A stretch of 64,000 bases of DNA from Terriglobia bacterium (GCA_020072565.1 JAIQGI010000007.1:186001-250000), one strand, 5' to 3'; counted from the first letter of the stretch, positions 53,322 through 63,140 are shown. A program made the numbers and translations. The notes: a model not told the origin generated them from the sequence alone.

Positions 53322-54521
53322 ATGAACCTACTTTACCTCTGTCATCGGATTCCCTACCCTCCTGACAAAGGTGACAAGATCCGATCTTTTCATCAGATCC
53401 GGCATCTTGCGCAACGCCACAGAGTGCATTTGGCGTGCATGATCGACCAGGTCGAGGATCTGCAGGGCATAAACGAGCTCAAACACTATTGTGCTGCTGT
53501 TGACACTGTCTACCGCAGCTCATCGTCAGCGAAAACCGCAATCCTGGCCGCCCTGCTGACCAACAAGTCGCTCTCGGTAGCGTCTTTTCACTCGAAGCAA
53601 CTACAGAAAAAAATCGCCGAACGCCTGGCTTCCGAGCACTTTGACAGAATATTTGTCTTTTCTTCGACCATGGCAGAGTATGTCTGGGATGTAAATCACA
53701 TTCCGCGCATCATGGATTTTGTCGACGTGGATTCCGAAAAGTGGCGCGATTATGCCGGCTATCATTCATTCCCACGGTCACTGATTTACCGGCAAGAAGC
53801 GGTTCGCCTGGCGCACTATGAAGAGCGCATCTCCCTGAATTTCGACCATTCGATATTTGTTTCTGAAGCGGAAGCCAACCTCTTTAGGAGAAGGATCAAC
53901 CACAGGCCCATCTCTGTGGTTCCCAACGGCGTGGACTTCGACTACTTTGCGCAGCGCGTTGCCAGTCCGGTCCTTGCGGACGGTCCCGTCATCATTTTCG
54001 TGGGGGCAATGGACTACTTTCCGAACATAGATGCGGTTCGTTACTTCTGCAAGGACATCTTCCCTCTGGTGCGGAAAAGCAGGCCGGAGGCGCGTTTTTA
54101 TATCGTGGGAAGCCGCCCCGCGCGCGAGGTTATCAGGCTGGGCCGAATCGCCAATGTCAAGGTAACCGGGTGGGTCCCCGATGTGCGCCCCTACCTGGCG
54201 ATGGCGTCCGTATCCGTCGCTCCGTTCCGGATCGCCCGGGGCATTCAGAACAAGATTCTCGAAGCCATGGCATCGGGGGTTCCGGTCGTTTCGACCTCAC
54301 GAGCGGTTCAGGGAATCGGAGCCTCCGAGAAAGACGGCCTCAGAATAGAAGACGAGCCAGGTGCTTTCGCCCGGCAGATCCTGCGCCTGTTGGACGCGCC
54401 GCAACTCGGCGAAGAGTGTGCCCAGCATGCCCGAGACTACGTCTGCATTCATCACCAGTGGCAGCAGATTGGAAAGCTGATCGAGGATATCCTCCAGGCC
54501 GTGCCGGCGCCCAGGAGCTGA
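53322..54521 (+). CDS. Stp1-type glycosyltransferase (TIGR03087 family), copy 3
   Basis: 399 residues. MNLLYLCHRIPYPPDKGDKI opens the protein; DFVDVDSEKWRDYAGYHS, VVPNGVDFDYFAQR, GAMDYFPNIDAVRYF and GIQNKILEAMASGVPVVST align with copy 1 at 35674-36864 through the whole length. The two were probably produced by duplication. Ends the plus-strand block, converging on the amidotransferase gene with nine bases between stops. Confidence 0.94.
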   Translation: MNLLYLCHRIPYPPDKGDKIRSFHQIRHLAQRHRVHLACMIDQVEDLQGINELKHYCAAVDTVYRSSSSAKTAILAALLTNKSLSVASFHSKQLQKKIAERLASEHFDRIFVFSSTMAEYVWDVNHIPRIMDFVDVDSEKWRDYAGYHSFPRSLIYRQEAVRLAHYEERISLNFDHSIFVSEAEANLFRRRINHRPISVVPNGVDFDYFAQRVASPVLADGPVIIFVGAMDYFPNIDAVRYFCKDIFPLVRKSRPEARFYIVGSRPAREVIRLGRIANVKVTGWVPDVRPYLAMASVSVAPFRIARGIQNKILEAMASGVPVVSTSRAVQGIGASEKDGLRIEDEPGAFARQILRLLDAPQLGEECAQHARDYVCIHHQWQQIGKLIEDILQAVPAPRS

Positions 54522-54530
54522 ACGGGAGCC

Positions 54531-56408
54531 TCATCCGACTTCAGGAGCGAAGCGCTGCAGCCACAATCGGAACATTAAGATACTCCACAGCTCGTTGGAG
54601 CGGTCTCTGACTCGAGACTGGTGTTGGTCCCACATCTTGCTGATAAATGCGGAGTTGAGGAAGGGATCTTTCCTCCCGATCAGGAATTCCCGGGCATAAT
54701 CATGGATCCCGGACCGGAACCAATCTGCAAGAGGAACACCGAAACCCATCTTGGACCGATGGATAATGTTGTCCGGCAGGCATCCCTGCATCGACTTCTT
54801 GAAAAGGTACTTGCCGGTTCCTCCATTGAGCTTCAATCTGGAGGGCATCCTTGCCACCAGGCCCATCAACACGTGATCCAGCAGCGGGCATCGGACTTCA
54901 AGGGAATTGGCCATGCTGGCACGGTCCACCTTGGTAAGGATGTCGTCGGTGAGATAGGTCTTGATGTCGAGGTACTGGATCCGTGAGAGGGGATCGGCCG
55001 TACCTGCCCTGTCGTAATGCTCACGAAAGACCTCTATGGTCTGATAATCCTTGAGACGAGCCTTCAGATCGTCCGACAAAATAGAGGGCTTTTCGTAGCC
55101 GCGGAATGTCGACATGCTCTCAAAATAGCCCTCCAGAGCATCATGAGCCAGGCTCTGGAAAGTCGTTTTCGCGCGGATGAACCGGGGCGCCCAGTCCATT
55201 TTAGGATACATCCTGCCCAAGGGGCCGAAAACCGGCCTTCTCAGCCACAGAGGCATGACGGCCCTCAGGCGATTTTCCTGCTGGTCGAAAAAGTAGCGCC
55301 GATAGCCGGCAAAGTTCTCGTCACCGCCATCGCCGCTGAGACAAACGGTGACTTTTTCGCGGGCCACCTGGCTGACAAAGTAGGTGGGAAGCGCCGAAGA
55401 ATCTGAAAAGGGCTCGTCATAGTGCCAGACCAGTTTCTCGATGGTGCCGATCTTCTCCGGAGTCACAACGCGCTCGTGGTGATCGCTGCCTAAATGCCTG
55501 GCCACCTGGCGGGCATAAGCGGATTCGTCGAAAGAATCCTCGGCAAAACCGATAGTGGCAGTCTTCACGGGCTGTTTGAGGATCTGGCTCATCACGAAGA
55601 CCACTGCCGATGAGTCGAGCCCGCCGGACAGGAATGCTCCCAGCGGCACCTCGCTCATCAGCCTGATGTCCACCGCGGTTCTCAATTCAGCCAGGAACAT
55701 TTCGAGCCATTGCTTTTCGGAGAACTCTACGTCCTCGGCGAATTTGAGATCCCAGTAGGGTATTTCCCGCAGGTTGGGTCCCTCAAATTTAAGATAATGT
55801 CCCGGCCGCACCTTGTGGATCCGGCGGTAGATGGACTTGGGCGCCGGAACGTAACCCAGTGAGAGATAGTCGCTGACGGCGTCCTCACGGATTTCGAGCC
55901 GGAGTGCCGGGTGGCAGAGAATCGATTTGATCTCGGAACCAAAAACCAGTTTTTCATCGTCCAGGTAGTAAAAGAGAGGCTTTTTACCCACACGGTCCCG
56001 GGCCAGGATCAGTGTTTGCCTGGCCTGGTCCCATAATCCGAATGAAAACATGCCTCGCAGTTTTTCGATGAAACTATCCGGATATTGCTCGTACAGGTGA
56101 ACGACGGTCTCCGTGTCGGTACGGGTCCGAAAGTCGTGATGGCCTTTCAGCCCTTCCCGAAGTTCCTGGAAGTTGTAGATTTCGCCATTAAAGGTTATCC
56201 ATATGCTGCCGTCCTCATTACTGAGAGGCTGGCGGCCAGTACTCAGATCAATGATGCTCAGGCGGCGGTGGCCCAAAGCGGCCTGCCGGCCCACATAGAC
56301 GCCGGATTCATCCGGCCCCCTGTGCCGCTGGATATCGGACATTTTGCGGACCACGAGCTCGTCGATCGGTCTCCCGTCAAAATAGTAAACGCCGCAAATT
56401 CCACACAA
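54531..56408 (-). CDS. XrtA-associated amidotransferase 1 (asparagine-synthase type)
   Basis: 625 residues from a GTG at 56408 with AGGAGGT eight bases upstream. MCGICGVYYFDG places the nucleophile Cys at position 2; IQRHRGPDESGVYV, HRRLSIIDLSTGRQPL, FNGEIYNFQELRE and GMFSFGLWDQ give a complete glutaminase domain. SGGLDSS at about 260 is an intact PPi loop, and GDGGDENFAGYRRYFF follows. Family TIGR03108 type. It makes an amide on a carboxylated EPS component using glutamine. Only gene on the minus strand between 20 and 64 kb. Confidence 0.94.
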   Translation of the reverse strand: MCGICGVYYFDGRPIDELVVRKMSDIQRHRGPDESGVYVGRQAALGHRRLSIIDLSTGRQPLSNEDGSIWITFNGEIYNFQELREGLKGHHDFRTRTDTETVVHLYEQYPDSFIEKLRGMFSFGLWDQARQTLILARDRVGKKPLFYYLDDEKLVFGSEIKSILCHPALRLEIREDAVSDYLSLGYVPAPKSIYRRIHKVRPGHYLKFEGPNLREIPYWDLKFAEDVEFSEKQWLEMFLAELRTAVDIRLMSEVPLGAFLSGGLDSSAVVFVMSQILKQPVKTATIGFAEDSFDESAYARQVARHLGSDHHERVVTPEKIGTIEKLVWHYDEPFSDSSALPTYFVSQVAREKVTVCLSGDGGDENFAGYRRYFFDQQENRLRAVMPLWLRRPVFGPLGRMYPKMDWAPRFIRAKTTFQSLAHDALEGYFESMSTFRGYEKPSILSDDLKARLKDYQTIEVFREHYDRAGTADPLSRIQYLDIKTYLTDDILTKVDRASMANSLEVRCPLLDHVLMGLVARMPSRLKLNGGTGKYLFKKSMQGCLPDNIIHRSKMGFGVPLADWFRSGIHDYAREFLIGRKDPFLNSAFISKMWDQHQSRVRDRSNELWSILMFRLWLQRFAPEVG

Positions 56409-56708
56409 AGCCGGTACCTCCTGTTCTTGTCGTCACTACCCTCGCCCCACGCCGCCAAGATGGGCACGGGCGAACTCATGAGCGTCCTGGATCGTTCAGT
56501 AACATCGGCTCAAATTCCTGCGCCGATATCCATATCTTCGCGGACATTCTAATAAGAATGCCGCCACCGGCAAAGTCCTTTTCAATCCAGCGTGGAAATA
56601 TCCCCGGGATTGCTTTCCCCCGGCAGGCAATTCCCGTCTCCCGAAACCCGCATTGATCCGGCCCGGGCCCCAGCCAGTCAAAATGGGCCGAGCATGCTTT
56701 CAGATTTT

Positions 56709-56777
56709 GGAGTGCGGCGGCATGGCGCCGCGTTTGAGGTTCGTAATAGCCAAAGCGGCGTCATGCCGCCGCACTCC
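56709..56777. repeat. Long inverted repeat (hairpin) with GCGGCGGCATG arms
   Basis: Left arm GGAGTGCGGCGGCATGGCGC, right arm ATGCCGCCGCACTCC, about 26 bases of near-complete pairing with a short AGGTTCGTAATAGC loop. No T-run follows, so it is not a typical rho-independent terminator. Confidence 0.7.
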
Positions 56778-56876
56778 AGAGCGCCTGCGGCGCGAGAAAT
56801 TTGTGGTATTTCCGAATCCGTTTGGGCATATCAGGAGCGATGAAATTCACGCGGCCGCTTCGCGGCCTGGTGTATC

Positions 56877-56892
56877 CATGAATTATTCAGGC
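56877..56892. repeat. Solo end of the interspersed repeat family
   Basis: CCATGAATTATTCAGG matches the right terminus of copies C and G (TGAATAATTCAGGT pattern). No matching left end was found nearby, so this may be a truncated copy. Confidence 0.45.
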
Positions 56893-56929
56893 CTGCGGGC
56901 AAAGGGCGACGAGTGCCGTTCCTTCTCTT

Positions 56930-58582
56930 ATGAAACGTGAACAGATAGTCCGACTCTTGTGTCTCTGCATCCTCTTCGCTCTGACCGCCACGCTCTTGCT
57001 GCGTGGCCTGAGCAACACCAGCATTGGCTTTCCAGATGCCGATCGGAACCTGATGGATGGCGTTTTTATCAGAGACTTCCTTCAGGAAATGCCTCTGACC
57101 AAGGTATTCGAGTTCACGGCCACTTATTACGCAAGATACCCTGCTCTCAGCATCGGCTACAAACCGCCATTCTTCGCCTTTGTCGAAGCGATCTTTAATA
57201 TCCTGTTCGGCATCAACCTCTGGGGCAGCAGGCTTGCTGTGCTTGCGTTCGCCCTGGCTGGGGTTTGGGCATATTTCCGCCTGGTGCAGCGCATGTCCGA
57301 CACCCCGACGGCCTTTTTCTCCTCATCCCTTCTCGTCACGACGCCCTTTGTGGCGCAGTGGGGATGGTACACGATGCTGGAAATACCGGCACTTTCCATG
57401 TGCCTGCTGGCTTCCTACGCGTTTTATCTGTTCCTCACAGATCACGGCAAACGTTATCTGTACGCAACGGCAATCCTGGTTCCACTCTCCGCATGGACCA
57501 AACAGACCGCTGTCTTCACCGTTCTCTGGTTTTTCTTATATGCCGCACTCGCAGGAAAGCTCCTGGGAATATTAAAGCGCAAATCGACCTGGTTCGCGAT
57601 GATCATTGCCGGGATGCTCCTGATTCCATTGGCGATCCTGACAATTTGGCTGGGTGAACTCAACATCGCCCAATCCATTGGAGGCGATCCCCCAAAAATC
57701 AATCTGCTTGCCAGCAACTCCCGGAGTTACCTGCTGCAGTATATCTATCTTATTTATCATCAACAACTAACCGGCCCGGTCCTGCTCCTTGGCCTGGCGG
57801 GCATGGCACTCGCGGCCGCCAAACGGCATCGAGCCAGCCTGTACTTCGCCTGCTTGATCGCAGCTACCTATATTGTCTTTACTTTTTTTGTCAGCGCCAA
57901 GGAAGCGCGCTACACGATTTTCTGGATTCCTGCCTTCACCTATTTTGCTGCTTTCCCGATTTACCAATTGAGGAATATCAAGCTCGTTGCAAAAGTTTCA
58001 TCGTTGATTCTCGTCATTGTGATCCTATATCAAATCTATGCCACCTATCAACGCGAACCCCGTTATGCTACCGGCTACGACCAGGCGGCAAAAGTCGCCC
58101 TGAGCAATCTTCGCGGCCCAACGGTCCTTATAGATGCTTACAATAATGGCTATTTCACCTATTTCATTCGTTCCCTGGACCCTGCTCGCAGTACGGTTGT
58201 TCTTAGAGGAGATAAGCTGCTCAGCTCCTCCGCTGTCTGGCGTGGCCAGCTGACCATTCACGCTCACAATGAGAGTGATATTCGAGACATACTGGACAAA
58301 TATGGCGTGACGATCATAGTCATAGAGACGCGGGATTATACCGGGATTCCAATCCACCGACTGCTGCGCAGTTTCCTTCAATCCGAAGACTTCGAACTCA
58401 TAAAGGAAATCCCCATTGAATCCAACAGTGGTCCACTGTCCGATAACTCGCTGAAGATCTATCGGTATTTAAAAGCAAAACCGCCGAACGCAGAGTTTAT
58501 CACCCTGGAATTGCCCATCGTCGGCCAGACCCTCAAGGTGCCGATGAAGAAATTGACGGACAGCAAAAAAGATCATCCATGA
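56930..58582 (+). CDS. Family 39-like glycosyltransferase (ArnT/PMT type membrane protein)
   Basis: 550 residues. First helix LLCLCILFALTATLLLRGL, then the acidic loop FPDADRNLMDGVF that holds the catalytic-type Asp residues, and PALSIGYKPPFFAFVEAIFN; about ten to twelve helices follow to residue 390. The C-terminal periplasmic part (from about 400) is soluble. Family members transfer sugars from polyprenyl-phosphate donors in the periplasm. Overlaps prsK by four bases (ATGA), so it is read with the regulators. Confidence 0.88.
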   Translation: MKREQIVRLLCLCILFALTATLLLRGLSNTSIGFPDADRNLMDGVFIRDFLQEMPLTKVFEFTATYYARYPALSIGYKPPFFAFVEAIFNILFGINLWGSRLAVLAFALAGVWAYFRLVQRMSDTPTAFFSSSLLVTTPFVAQWGWYTMLEIPALSMCLLASYAFYLFLTDHGKRYLYATAILVPLSAWTKQTAVFTVLWFFLYAALAGKLLGILKRKSTWFAMIIAGMLLIPLAILTIWLGELNIAQSIGGDPPKINLLASNSRSYLLQYIYLIYHQQLTGPVLLLGLAGMALAAAKRHRASLYFACLIAATYIVFTFFVSAKEARYTIFWIPAFTYFAAFPIYQLRNIKLVAKVSSLILVIVILYQIYATYQREPRYATGYDQAAKVALSNLRGPTVLIDAYNNGYFTYFIRSLDPARSTVVLRGDKLLSSSAVWRGQLTIHAHNESDIRDILDKYGVTIIVIETRDYTGIPIHRLLRSFLQSEDFELIKEIPIESNSGPLSDNSLKIYRYLKAKPPNAEFITLELPIVGQTLKVPMKKLTDSKKDHP

Positions 58583-60654
58583 CCTCCCTGGAATTTTTCC
58601 AGATCATTTCAGCCTCGATCGGGCTTATTAGCGCAGGGCTCGTGCTGCTGTTCAGGCGTTTCGGGCAGGCTTCGTGGTTGCTTTGCTGTTTCTTTTTCTT
58701 CAGCGCCGCCGCCCATGGCACCCTGACATTTGCCTATGATCCCAATGGGACGATGGCAGCGCCGTTTTTCCGTCTGGCGTTTTGCTGTGTGTTTCTGGCT
58801 GCCCCGTGCGGGCTTCTTTTTACCTGGAGCATAGCCCGCCCCCATTACCGTCAGGCGCTTGCAGAAAAACGGAAGCTGGTCGCGGCAATTCTCTTCCCGA
58901 TTCCCGTTCTGCTGATATTTCTGTTATTGCTGCCGCCTGCAGTTGACCAGAGGTTTCTGCCCCCGGCGTTTGTCGCGCTGGGACCGGGGGGATACTTGGC
59001 CTCGATCTACCTGCTTGTGGTTTGTGTGATGGCCTTTGCCAACATGGAATCGATCCTCCGCAGTGTCGAAGAGAGTGTCAGATGGGAGGTCAAGTTCCTG
59101 ATCCTCGGGCTCGCAGCCTCTTATGCGGCAATTACCTACATCGCCTCCAAAGTGCTCCTCTACTCATTCCAGTACGCACTCCTGCCGCAGGATGCAATCC
59201 ATGTCTTTACCTTGATGTTTCCGATTTCATGCGCCCTGATTCTGGTCTCGTGGCGGAGGAGCTCGGGGAGAAGCGTCATCAGGGTCTCTCAGAGCTTCAT
59301 CTACAGTTCGATCACCCTCCTGGCGGTCGGCACTTACCTGATTGCTTCGAGCCTGATTGCGCGCTGGGTGAGCCAACGGGGTGAAACGGGGATCAGGACG
59401 GAAGCGGTCATCTTCCTCCTTTCCGTTCTTCTGCTGGCGATGGTACTGCTGACAACCCAGTTCCGGCACCGGGCGCGAGCCTGGATTCATCGCAACATCT
59501 TTGCCGGCAGGTACGACTACCGCCATTTCTGGCTGGAGGCGACCGAAAGGGTTAAGTCGGTTGACGATCCCCGAAAGACTGCCGACTCCCTGGCGCGCCT
59601 GATCCAGAACGCTGTAGGGTCCATCGATGTGAGCGTCTGGCTCCGCCGCAGGAACCCGGACAGGCTGGTCCTGCTCGCCCTGTTGGGCACGATGGCCGAC
59701 CCCGAATCGACCGAGGTGAGCGGCATCATCGACAAACTGCTGGAGCGAAGCGAACCGCTCATGGAAACCGATCTGGGAAAGATCGCAGACGCCGAAAAGC
59801 TCAGGCAATTCATGCAGCGGACGAACGCCTCGATCCTCGTTCCTTTGGTATCGAGTAACAGGATCGTGGGGCTCCTCACGGCCGGTTCCGATCGCACCGG
59901 CCGACATTACGACCGGGAGGCGCGCGAGTTTCTGCGCGTGCTCGCAAACCACGCAGCCAGCGAGTTCCACAAGTACGAGCTGCTGGCCACGCTGGTCGAA
60001 GCCAAAGAGACAGAAGCGCTGAAATCCTTTTCCACCTTCCTCCTCCATGACCTCAAGAATTTCGCCTCCACACTCTCGCTGATCGCCAAAAACGCCGCGC
60101 GCCACCAGGGAAACCCCGACTTTCAGCGCGACGCGTTCCAGTCGGTCTTCGACACTGCGGAAAAAATGAAGCGGCTCTGCAACAATTTACGGACGTTTTC
60201 CACCAATCTCGCCGCCAACAAGAAACTGGATGACCTGAATCAGATCGTGCACGCGGCGGTCGACAGTCTCAATGCCGGCCTTTCGTACCGGGTCCATCTT
60301 GAACTGGCCGAGCTGCCGCCGATTTTCCTTGATGCGGATGAGGTCCTGCGAGTGCTCCAGAATCTCTTGCTCAATGCGCGCGAGGCGCTATCCCCGGAGG
60401 GATCCATTACCATCAAAACGGCCCGTCACGACAGCAGCGTGGAACTCGCCGTGATGGACGACGGCAGAGGGATCGCCAGGGAGTTTCTGGAGAAGGAACT
60501 CTTCCTCCCCTTCCACACTACCAAGAGCGATGGCCTCGGCATCGGCCTCTTTCAGTCCAAGAAGATCATTGAAGCTCACGGCGGGAACATCTATGTGGAG
60601 AGTGAAGAGGGGAAAGGAACCGTGGTTCGGATCACTTTCCCTGCTGCGACTTAG
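58579..60654 (+). CDS. prsK: PrsK, PEP-CTERM/XrtA-system sensor histidine kinase
   Basis: 691 residues, the length of this family. N-terminal part has about eight hydrophobic helices (LLCCFFFFSAAAHGTLTFAY and similar), then a GAF-like domain (about 330-470), the phospho-accepting FSTFLLHDLKNFASTL with His490, the N box LQNLLLNAREAL, G1 DDGRGIA and G2 GLGIGLFQS. It autophosphorylates and passes phosphate to PrsR. Signal unknown; the eight-helix sensor suggests a membrane or envelope cue. Confidence 0.95.
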   Translation: MTSLEFFQIISASIGLISAGLVLLFRRFGQASWLLCCFFFFSAAAHGTLTFAYDPNGTMAAPFFRLAFCCVFLAAPCGLLFTWSIARPHYRQALAEKRKLVAAILFPIPVLLIFLLLLPPAVDQRFLPPAFVALGPGGYLASIYLLVVCVMAFANMESILRSVEESVRWEVKFLILGLAASYAAITYIASKVLLYSFQYALLPQDAIHVFTLMFPISCALILVSWRRSSGRSVIRVSQSFIYSSITLLAVGTYLIASSLIARWVSQRGETGIRTEAVIFLLSVLLLAMVLLTTQFRHRARAWIHRNIFAGRYDYRHFWLEATERVKSVDDPRKTADSLARLIQNAVGSIDVSVWLRRRNPDRLVLLALLGTMADPESTEVSGIIDKLLERSEPLMETDLGKIADAEKLRQFMQRTNASILVPLVSSNRIVGLLTAGSDRTGRHYDREAREFLRVLANHAASEFHKYELLATLVEAKETEALKSFSTFLLHDLKNFASTLSLIAKNAARHQGNPDFQRDAFQSVFDTAEKMKRLCNNLRTFSTNLAANKKLDDLNQIVHAAVDSLNAGLSYRVHLELAELPPIFLDADEVLRVLQNLLLNAREALSPEGSITIKTARHDSSVELAVMDDGRGIAREFLEKELFLPFHTTKSDGLGIGLFQSKKIIEAHGGNIYVESEEGKGTVVRITFPAAT

Positions 60655-60712
60655 TTCATAAATATGGCAATGTGTTTTTGGACGCGGATAAACGCTGACG
60701 GACGCCGACGGC
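60654..60712. repeat. Partial copy F of the interspersed repeat
   Basis: TTGGACGCGGATAAACGC, identical to the core arm of copy B, lies in the gap between prsK and prsR, with TTCATAAAT at its left. The facing arm and terminal repeat of a full copy are missing. Confidence 0.5.
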
Positions 60713-60800
60713 ACGAGGGAAAAGATTGGCGTGCAATCGTACCGGCAGAGTGCCGGCTCCGGAATAAACGATCGGCGCACAGCCTTGGCCCTTCGAACCC

Positions 60801-62204
60801 ATGAAAACCAAGGATGCTATGGCAAGAGCCGGTAAGAACCAGGAAGGCGTAATATCTTCTCTGCCAAAGATTCTGGTGGTCGACGACGACGACCAGATCC
60901 TCAAGCAGATCCAATGGGCCTTTTCGACGGAATACCAAGTCTTTATTGCCGGCGATCGCCCCAATGCCGTCGACATTTTCAGGAAAGAGCAGATACCAGT
61001 GGTTCTCCTGGACCTCGGTCTGCCGCCGCATCCGCGAGAGGCCGACGAAGGCTTGCTCGCGCTCGAAGAGTTGCTGGCTGAGAATCCGATCGCCAAGGTG
61101 ATCATCGTCTCCGGCAATTCCGAGAGACAGAACGCGTTGCGTGCCATTGAGAAGGGGGCGCACGATATTTTCCCCAAGCCGGTGGATCTGGATGAATTGA
61201 GCGTCGTGCTCAAGAGGGTCTATAAGCGCCTCCAACTCGAACGAGAGAGCATCGAAGAGCGCAGCCTGGCACAGCAGGTCTCTTTTGCGGATATCATCGG
61301 ATCCAGCCTGCCGATGAAAGGGGTGTTTGCCACCATTCGCAAGGTGGCAAACACCGATGTTCCGGTGCTGATCCTGGGGGAGAGCGGCACGGGCAAAGAG
61401 CTGGTCGCAATGGCTATCCACAACCTCAGCCGCAGGAAAAGCGGTCCGTTTGCCGCCATCAACTGCAGCGCCATACCCGAGACGCTGCTCGAGAGCGAGC
61501 TGTTCGGCCACGAAAAGGGATCATTCACCGGAGCCACTGCGCAACGCCGCGGAAAACTGGAGTATGCTCAGGGAGGCACCCTGTTTCTTGATGAAATCGG
61601 GGACCTGGCACCGGCGCTCCAGGTGAAGATCCTGCGTTTTCTCCAGGATCGGATTGTCGAACGCGTAGGTGGGAGAGAGTCCATTACCGTCGACAGCCGG
61701 GTGATTGCCGCTACCCATCAAAATCTTGAGACTGCCGTCAAGGAAAACAGATTCCGCGAGGACCTTTTTTTCCGCCTGGCGGTCGTGACCATATCCCTCC
61801 CGCCATTGCGTGAGCGCGCCGATGATGTCATCGAGATCGCGGAGCATCTGGTCAGAGCCTTCTCCGAGGAACTCCATATCGCGCCGAAAAAGTTCACCAG
61901 GCAGGCGTTGGTAGCGATGAAAGCACACGATTGGCCGGGTAATGTCAGAGAGCTGCAGAACCGTGTCAAGCGGGCCATGGTGCTCTCGGACGGGCAGTAC
62001 ATCAACGCTGCTGAGCTCGAGCTGGATGCACCTGGCGAAACGCGTGCCAAACCCACATTGAAAGAGGCCAAAGACGAAGTGGAGAAGGAAGTGATCGCCA
62101 AGGCACTGCAGGAAAATGGGGGAAATATCTCAAAAACCGCCAAAGCTCTGGGCGTAAGCCGTCCGACATTATACGAGCTCATGGAAAGACACGGGCTTTC
62201 GTAG
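60801..62204 (+). CDS. prsR: PrsR, PEP-CTERM-system sigma-54 response regulator
   Basis: 467 residues. Receiver domain with ILVVDDDDQIL and phospho-acceptor Asp71 in VVLLDLGLPP; AAA+ sigma-54 activator domain with Walker A GESGTGKE, then GHEKGSFTGATAQRR (GSFTGA rather than GAFTGA), FLDEIGDL; C-terminal Fis-type helix-turn-helix (NISKTAKALGVSRPTLYELM). Activates sigma-54 promoters of PEP-CTERM genes. The target promoters were not found in this window. 146 bases from prsK, with repeat copy F between. Confidence 0.96.
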   Translation: MKTKDAMARAGKNQEGVISSLPKILVVDDDDQILKQIQWAFSTEYQVFIAGDRPNAVDIFRKEQIPVVLLDLGLPPHPREADEGLLALEELLAENPIAKVIIVSGNSERQNALRAIEKGAHDIFPKPVDLDELSVVLKRVYKRLQLERESIEERSLAQQVSFADIIGSSLPMKGVFATIRKVANTDVPVLILGESGTGKELVAMAIHNLSRRKSGPFAAINCSAIPETLLESELFGHEKGSFTGATAQRRGKLEYAQGGTLFLDEIGDLAPALQVKILRFLQDRIVERVGGRESITVDSRVIAATHQNLETAVKENRFREDLFFRLAVVTISLPPLRERADDVIEIAEHLVRAFSEELHIAPKKFTRQALVAMKAHDWPGNVRELQNRVKRAMVLSDGQYINAAELELDAPGETRAKPTLKEAKDEVEKEVIAKALQENGGNISKTAKALGVSRPTLYELMERHGLS

Positions 62205-62241
62205 CTCAACAACGAAGAGATCGTAAAAAGGTGAGGACATC

Positions 62242-63105
62242 ATAGAAGCTATCGGAGTCGCACTGCCGCGCAGGTCCAGGATAGCAGCCGTTTTTCTTCT
62301 GCTCGCCAGCTTTGCCTTCTCGTATTACGGCGTGATCGCCGGACTGGTCAACGATTGGACGATCGACGAGAATTACTCGCACGGCTTTCTGATTCTCCCG
62401 ATCGCGCTCTACTTTGTGTGGGAGCGGCGCAGCCGGCTCGCACTTGCCCAGCTCCGGCCAAGTTTGCTGGGCTTGGTCGTGATCCTGGGAAGCATCGCCA
62501 TGCTGCTCGCCGGCGTGCTGGGATCCGAGTTGTTCTTAACCAGAGTCTCGATTCTCGGAACCATCGCAGGAGCTGTTCTTTTCATTTGCGGCCGGCACCA
62601 CCTCAAGATCCTCATTTTTCCGATCTCGTTCCTGCTACTGATGATCCCGATTCCCGCCATCATCTTTAACCAGATTGCTTTCCCCCTGCAACTGGTCGCC
62701 TCCCGGTTCGGCGAGCTGGTGCTCTCCGGCGCCGGCATCCCGGTTCTGCGCGAGGGAAATGTCATCCAATTGGCAAACACCAGCCTCGAAGTGGCCGAAG
62801 CCTGCAGCGGGATAAGATCGCTGATTTCACTGCTCACGCTCGGAATTATCTACGGCTACTTCACGGATGCCAGAATCTGGGCACGATCGGCGCTGGCCCT
62901 GGCAACCATTCCGGTCGCTATCCTGGCCAACGGGTTGCGGGTTGCCGGAACGGGAGTGGCGGCGCATCGCTTCGGGCCGGAGGCGGCGCAAGGGTTCTTT
63001 CACACATTTTCCGGCTGGCTCATTTTCGTCATAGCCTTTCTAATGCTCTTTGTGCTGCAGCATCTTATCCAATGGCTGGTCCCGGTCTCGCGGCGCAAGA
63101 CCTGA
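62242..63105 (+). CDS. xrtA: Exosortase A (XrtA/EpsH)
   Basis: Membrane cysteine protease/transpeptidase that processes proteins with PEP-CTERM tails. Catalytic triad: Cys188 in VAEACSGIRSL, Arg233 in NGLRVAGTGVAAH, His254 in GFFHTFSGW (numbered from 62242). DENYSHGFLILP is the usual N-terminal mark. Five to eight helices. The first normal start codon is a GTG at 62332, but the reading frame upstream encodes the expected first helix (RIAAVFLLLASFAFSYYGV). AGGTGAGG at 62229-62236 sits five bases before an ATA at 62242, with no ATG, GTG or TTG in frame. I therefore extend the gene to 62242 with low certainty on the codon. EpsI follows at once. Confidence 0.9.
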   Translation: MEAIGVALPRRSRIAAVFLLLASFAFSYYGVIAGLVNDWTIDENYSHGFLILPIALYFVWERRSRLALAQLRPSLLGLVVILGSIAMLLAGVLGSELFLTRVSILGTIAGAVLFICGRHHLKILIFPISFLLLMIPIPAIIFNQIAFPLQLVASRFGELVLSGAGIPVLREGNVIQLANTSLEVAEACSGIRSLISLLTLGIIYGYFTDARIWARSALALATIPVAILANGLRVAGTGVAAHRFGPEAAQGFFHTFSGWLIFVIAFLMLFVLQHLIQWLVPVSRRKT

Positions 63106-63140
63106 TTCAGACGCACTGCGTAGCATCTGATGGAGGAAAC

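Larger units (their letters stand above)
56409..56929. other. Divergent intergenic region with a long hairpin
   Basis: About 520 bases between the amidotransferase (left) and the GT39 gene (right). It contains the hairpin repeat at 56709-56777 and a solo repeat end at 56877-56892. No clear sigma-70 or sigma-54 promoter was found for either side. Confidence 0.5.
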
